From positions 1 to 23,651 of the forward strand of contig CADCOF010000179.1 of assembly GCA_902802975.1 (NCBI GenBank): 23,651 nt of DNA. Direction: 5' to 3'. The translations under genes and the position numbers were made by a program. Origin of the DNA: an uncultured Ruminococcus sp. (GTDB lineage Bacteria; Bacillota; Clostridia; Oscillospirales; Acutalibacteraceae). Numbering within the stretch: position 1 is the stretch's first letter; each line of letters starts with the position of its first letter. Under the pieces are notes generated by a model. It saw only the letters and a program-made list of their open reading frames with translations. It did no database searches and had not been told where the DNA came from. Shown here piece after piece: positions 23,532 through 23,651 of the stretch.

Positions 23532-23568
23532 GAAATGTGCAATGAGCAATGTGCAATGTGCAATGGAG
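23532..23568. repeat. TGCACATTG-type repeat, copy 2 (inverted)
   Basis: Bases 23534-23558 are the exact reverse complement of 6374-6398. Here there are three GTGCAATG units. The preceding AAAAAGAATGATTGAA is shared with about 6334-6349 in direct orientation, so the two sites share more than one short string. Confidence 0.7.
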
Positions 23569-23600
23569 AGTGTGCCAAAACGAAAATTACCGCAGTATAA

Positions 23601-23651
23601 CCCCTCCGTCACGTCTGCTTTCGCAGCCGTGCCACCTCCCCTACAGGGGAG
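23601..23651. repeat. Palindromic intergenic repeat, cut by the window end
   Basis: Contains an imperfect hairpin (CGTCTGC/GCAGCCG over TTTC) and, at the end, CTCCCCT (23636-23642) paired with AGGGGAG (23645-23651). From general knowledge, CCCCTCCGTCACG-type elements ending in CCTCCCCTACAGGGGAG are frequent dispersed repeats in Clostridia genomes. There is no second copy in the window, so family membership is from memory. Confidence 0.5.

Noticed and set aside
23178..23600. 140-codon hydrophobic open frame on the + strand opposite the dnaJ start.
   Set aside because: It covers dnaJ, its promoter and a repeat in antisense; hydrophobicity is a by-product of reading charged codons backwards.

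Overview
The window looks like chromosomal DNA of an anaerobic, probably spore-forming Clostridia-type Firmicute (the gene set suggests an Oscillospirales/Ruminococcaceae-like genome; this is inference, not a taxonomic assignment). Reasons: an oxygen-sensitive class III ribonucleotide reductase, the sporulation phosphatase SpoIIE, a BofA-type protein, strong AGGAGG ribosome-binding sites, sigma-A promoters with 17-bp spacers, TTG/GTG starts, and tRNA genes without an encoded CCA end. Most genes are ordinary core genes; the unusual parts are intergenic repeats and a few accessory proteins.

Layout. 1-344: a dispersed hairpin repeat, a perfect 14-bp palindrome, then the nrdD promoter and leader. 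345-2690 (+): nrdD, ending in a strong terminator. 2745-4274 (-): an asparagine-synthetase-like protein whose glutaminase domain lacks its N-terminal part, including the catalytic cysteine. 4512-5855 (+): a von Willebrand A lipoprotein. 5856-6421: a geneless patch packed with nested GC-rich repeats. 6422-7045 (+): DUF4364 winged-helix protein, convergent with a small BofA-like membrane protein (7049-7279, -). 7358-8701 (+): CCA-adding enzyme, overlapping the 3' end of a DUF6873 GME-fold protein (8691-9410, -). 9640-12116 (-): a polar amino acid ABC importer in the order glnH, terminator, glnP, glnQ. 12335-12667: divergent tRNA-Arg(CCT) and tRNA-Thr(CGT).

12907-17984 (-): a housekeeping run transcribed leftward: DUF177 protein, rpmF, (terminator), der, plsY, metG. 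Ribosomal protein, ribosome-assembly GTPase, phospholipid synthesis and tRNA charging are grouped as is common in Firmicutes. 18252-20534 (-): spoIIE, with a second copy of the window-start repeat touching its 3' end. 20813-21652 (+): an orphan DUF5677 protein. 21789-22160 (+): a small two-helix membrane protein. 22215-23393 (-): dnaJ with a TTG start and its own promoter, without grpE/dnaK beside it. 23394-23651: two further repeat families.

No insertion sequence, CRISPR array, phage gene or obvious defence island is visible. I did not find a clear undescribed multi-gene system. The best candidates for follow-up are the glutaminase-truncated asparagine synthetase, the repeat pair with a compensatory base change in its stem (1-70 and 18183-18252), the nested repeat array at 5935-6162, the second dispersed hairpin family (6015-6083 and 9547-9614), and the DUF6873 and DUF5677 proteins of unknown role.
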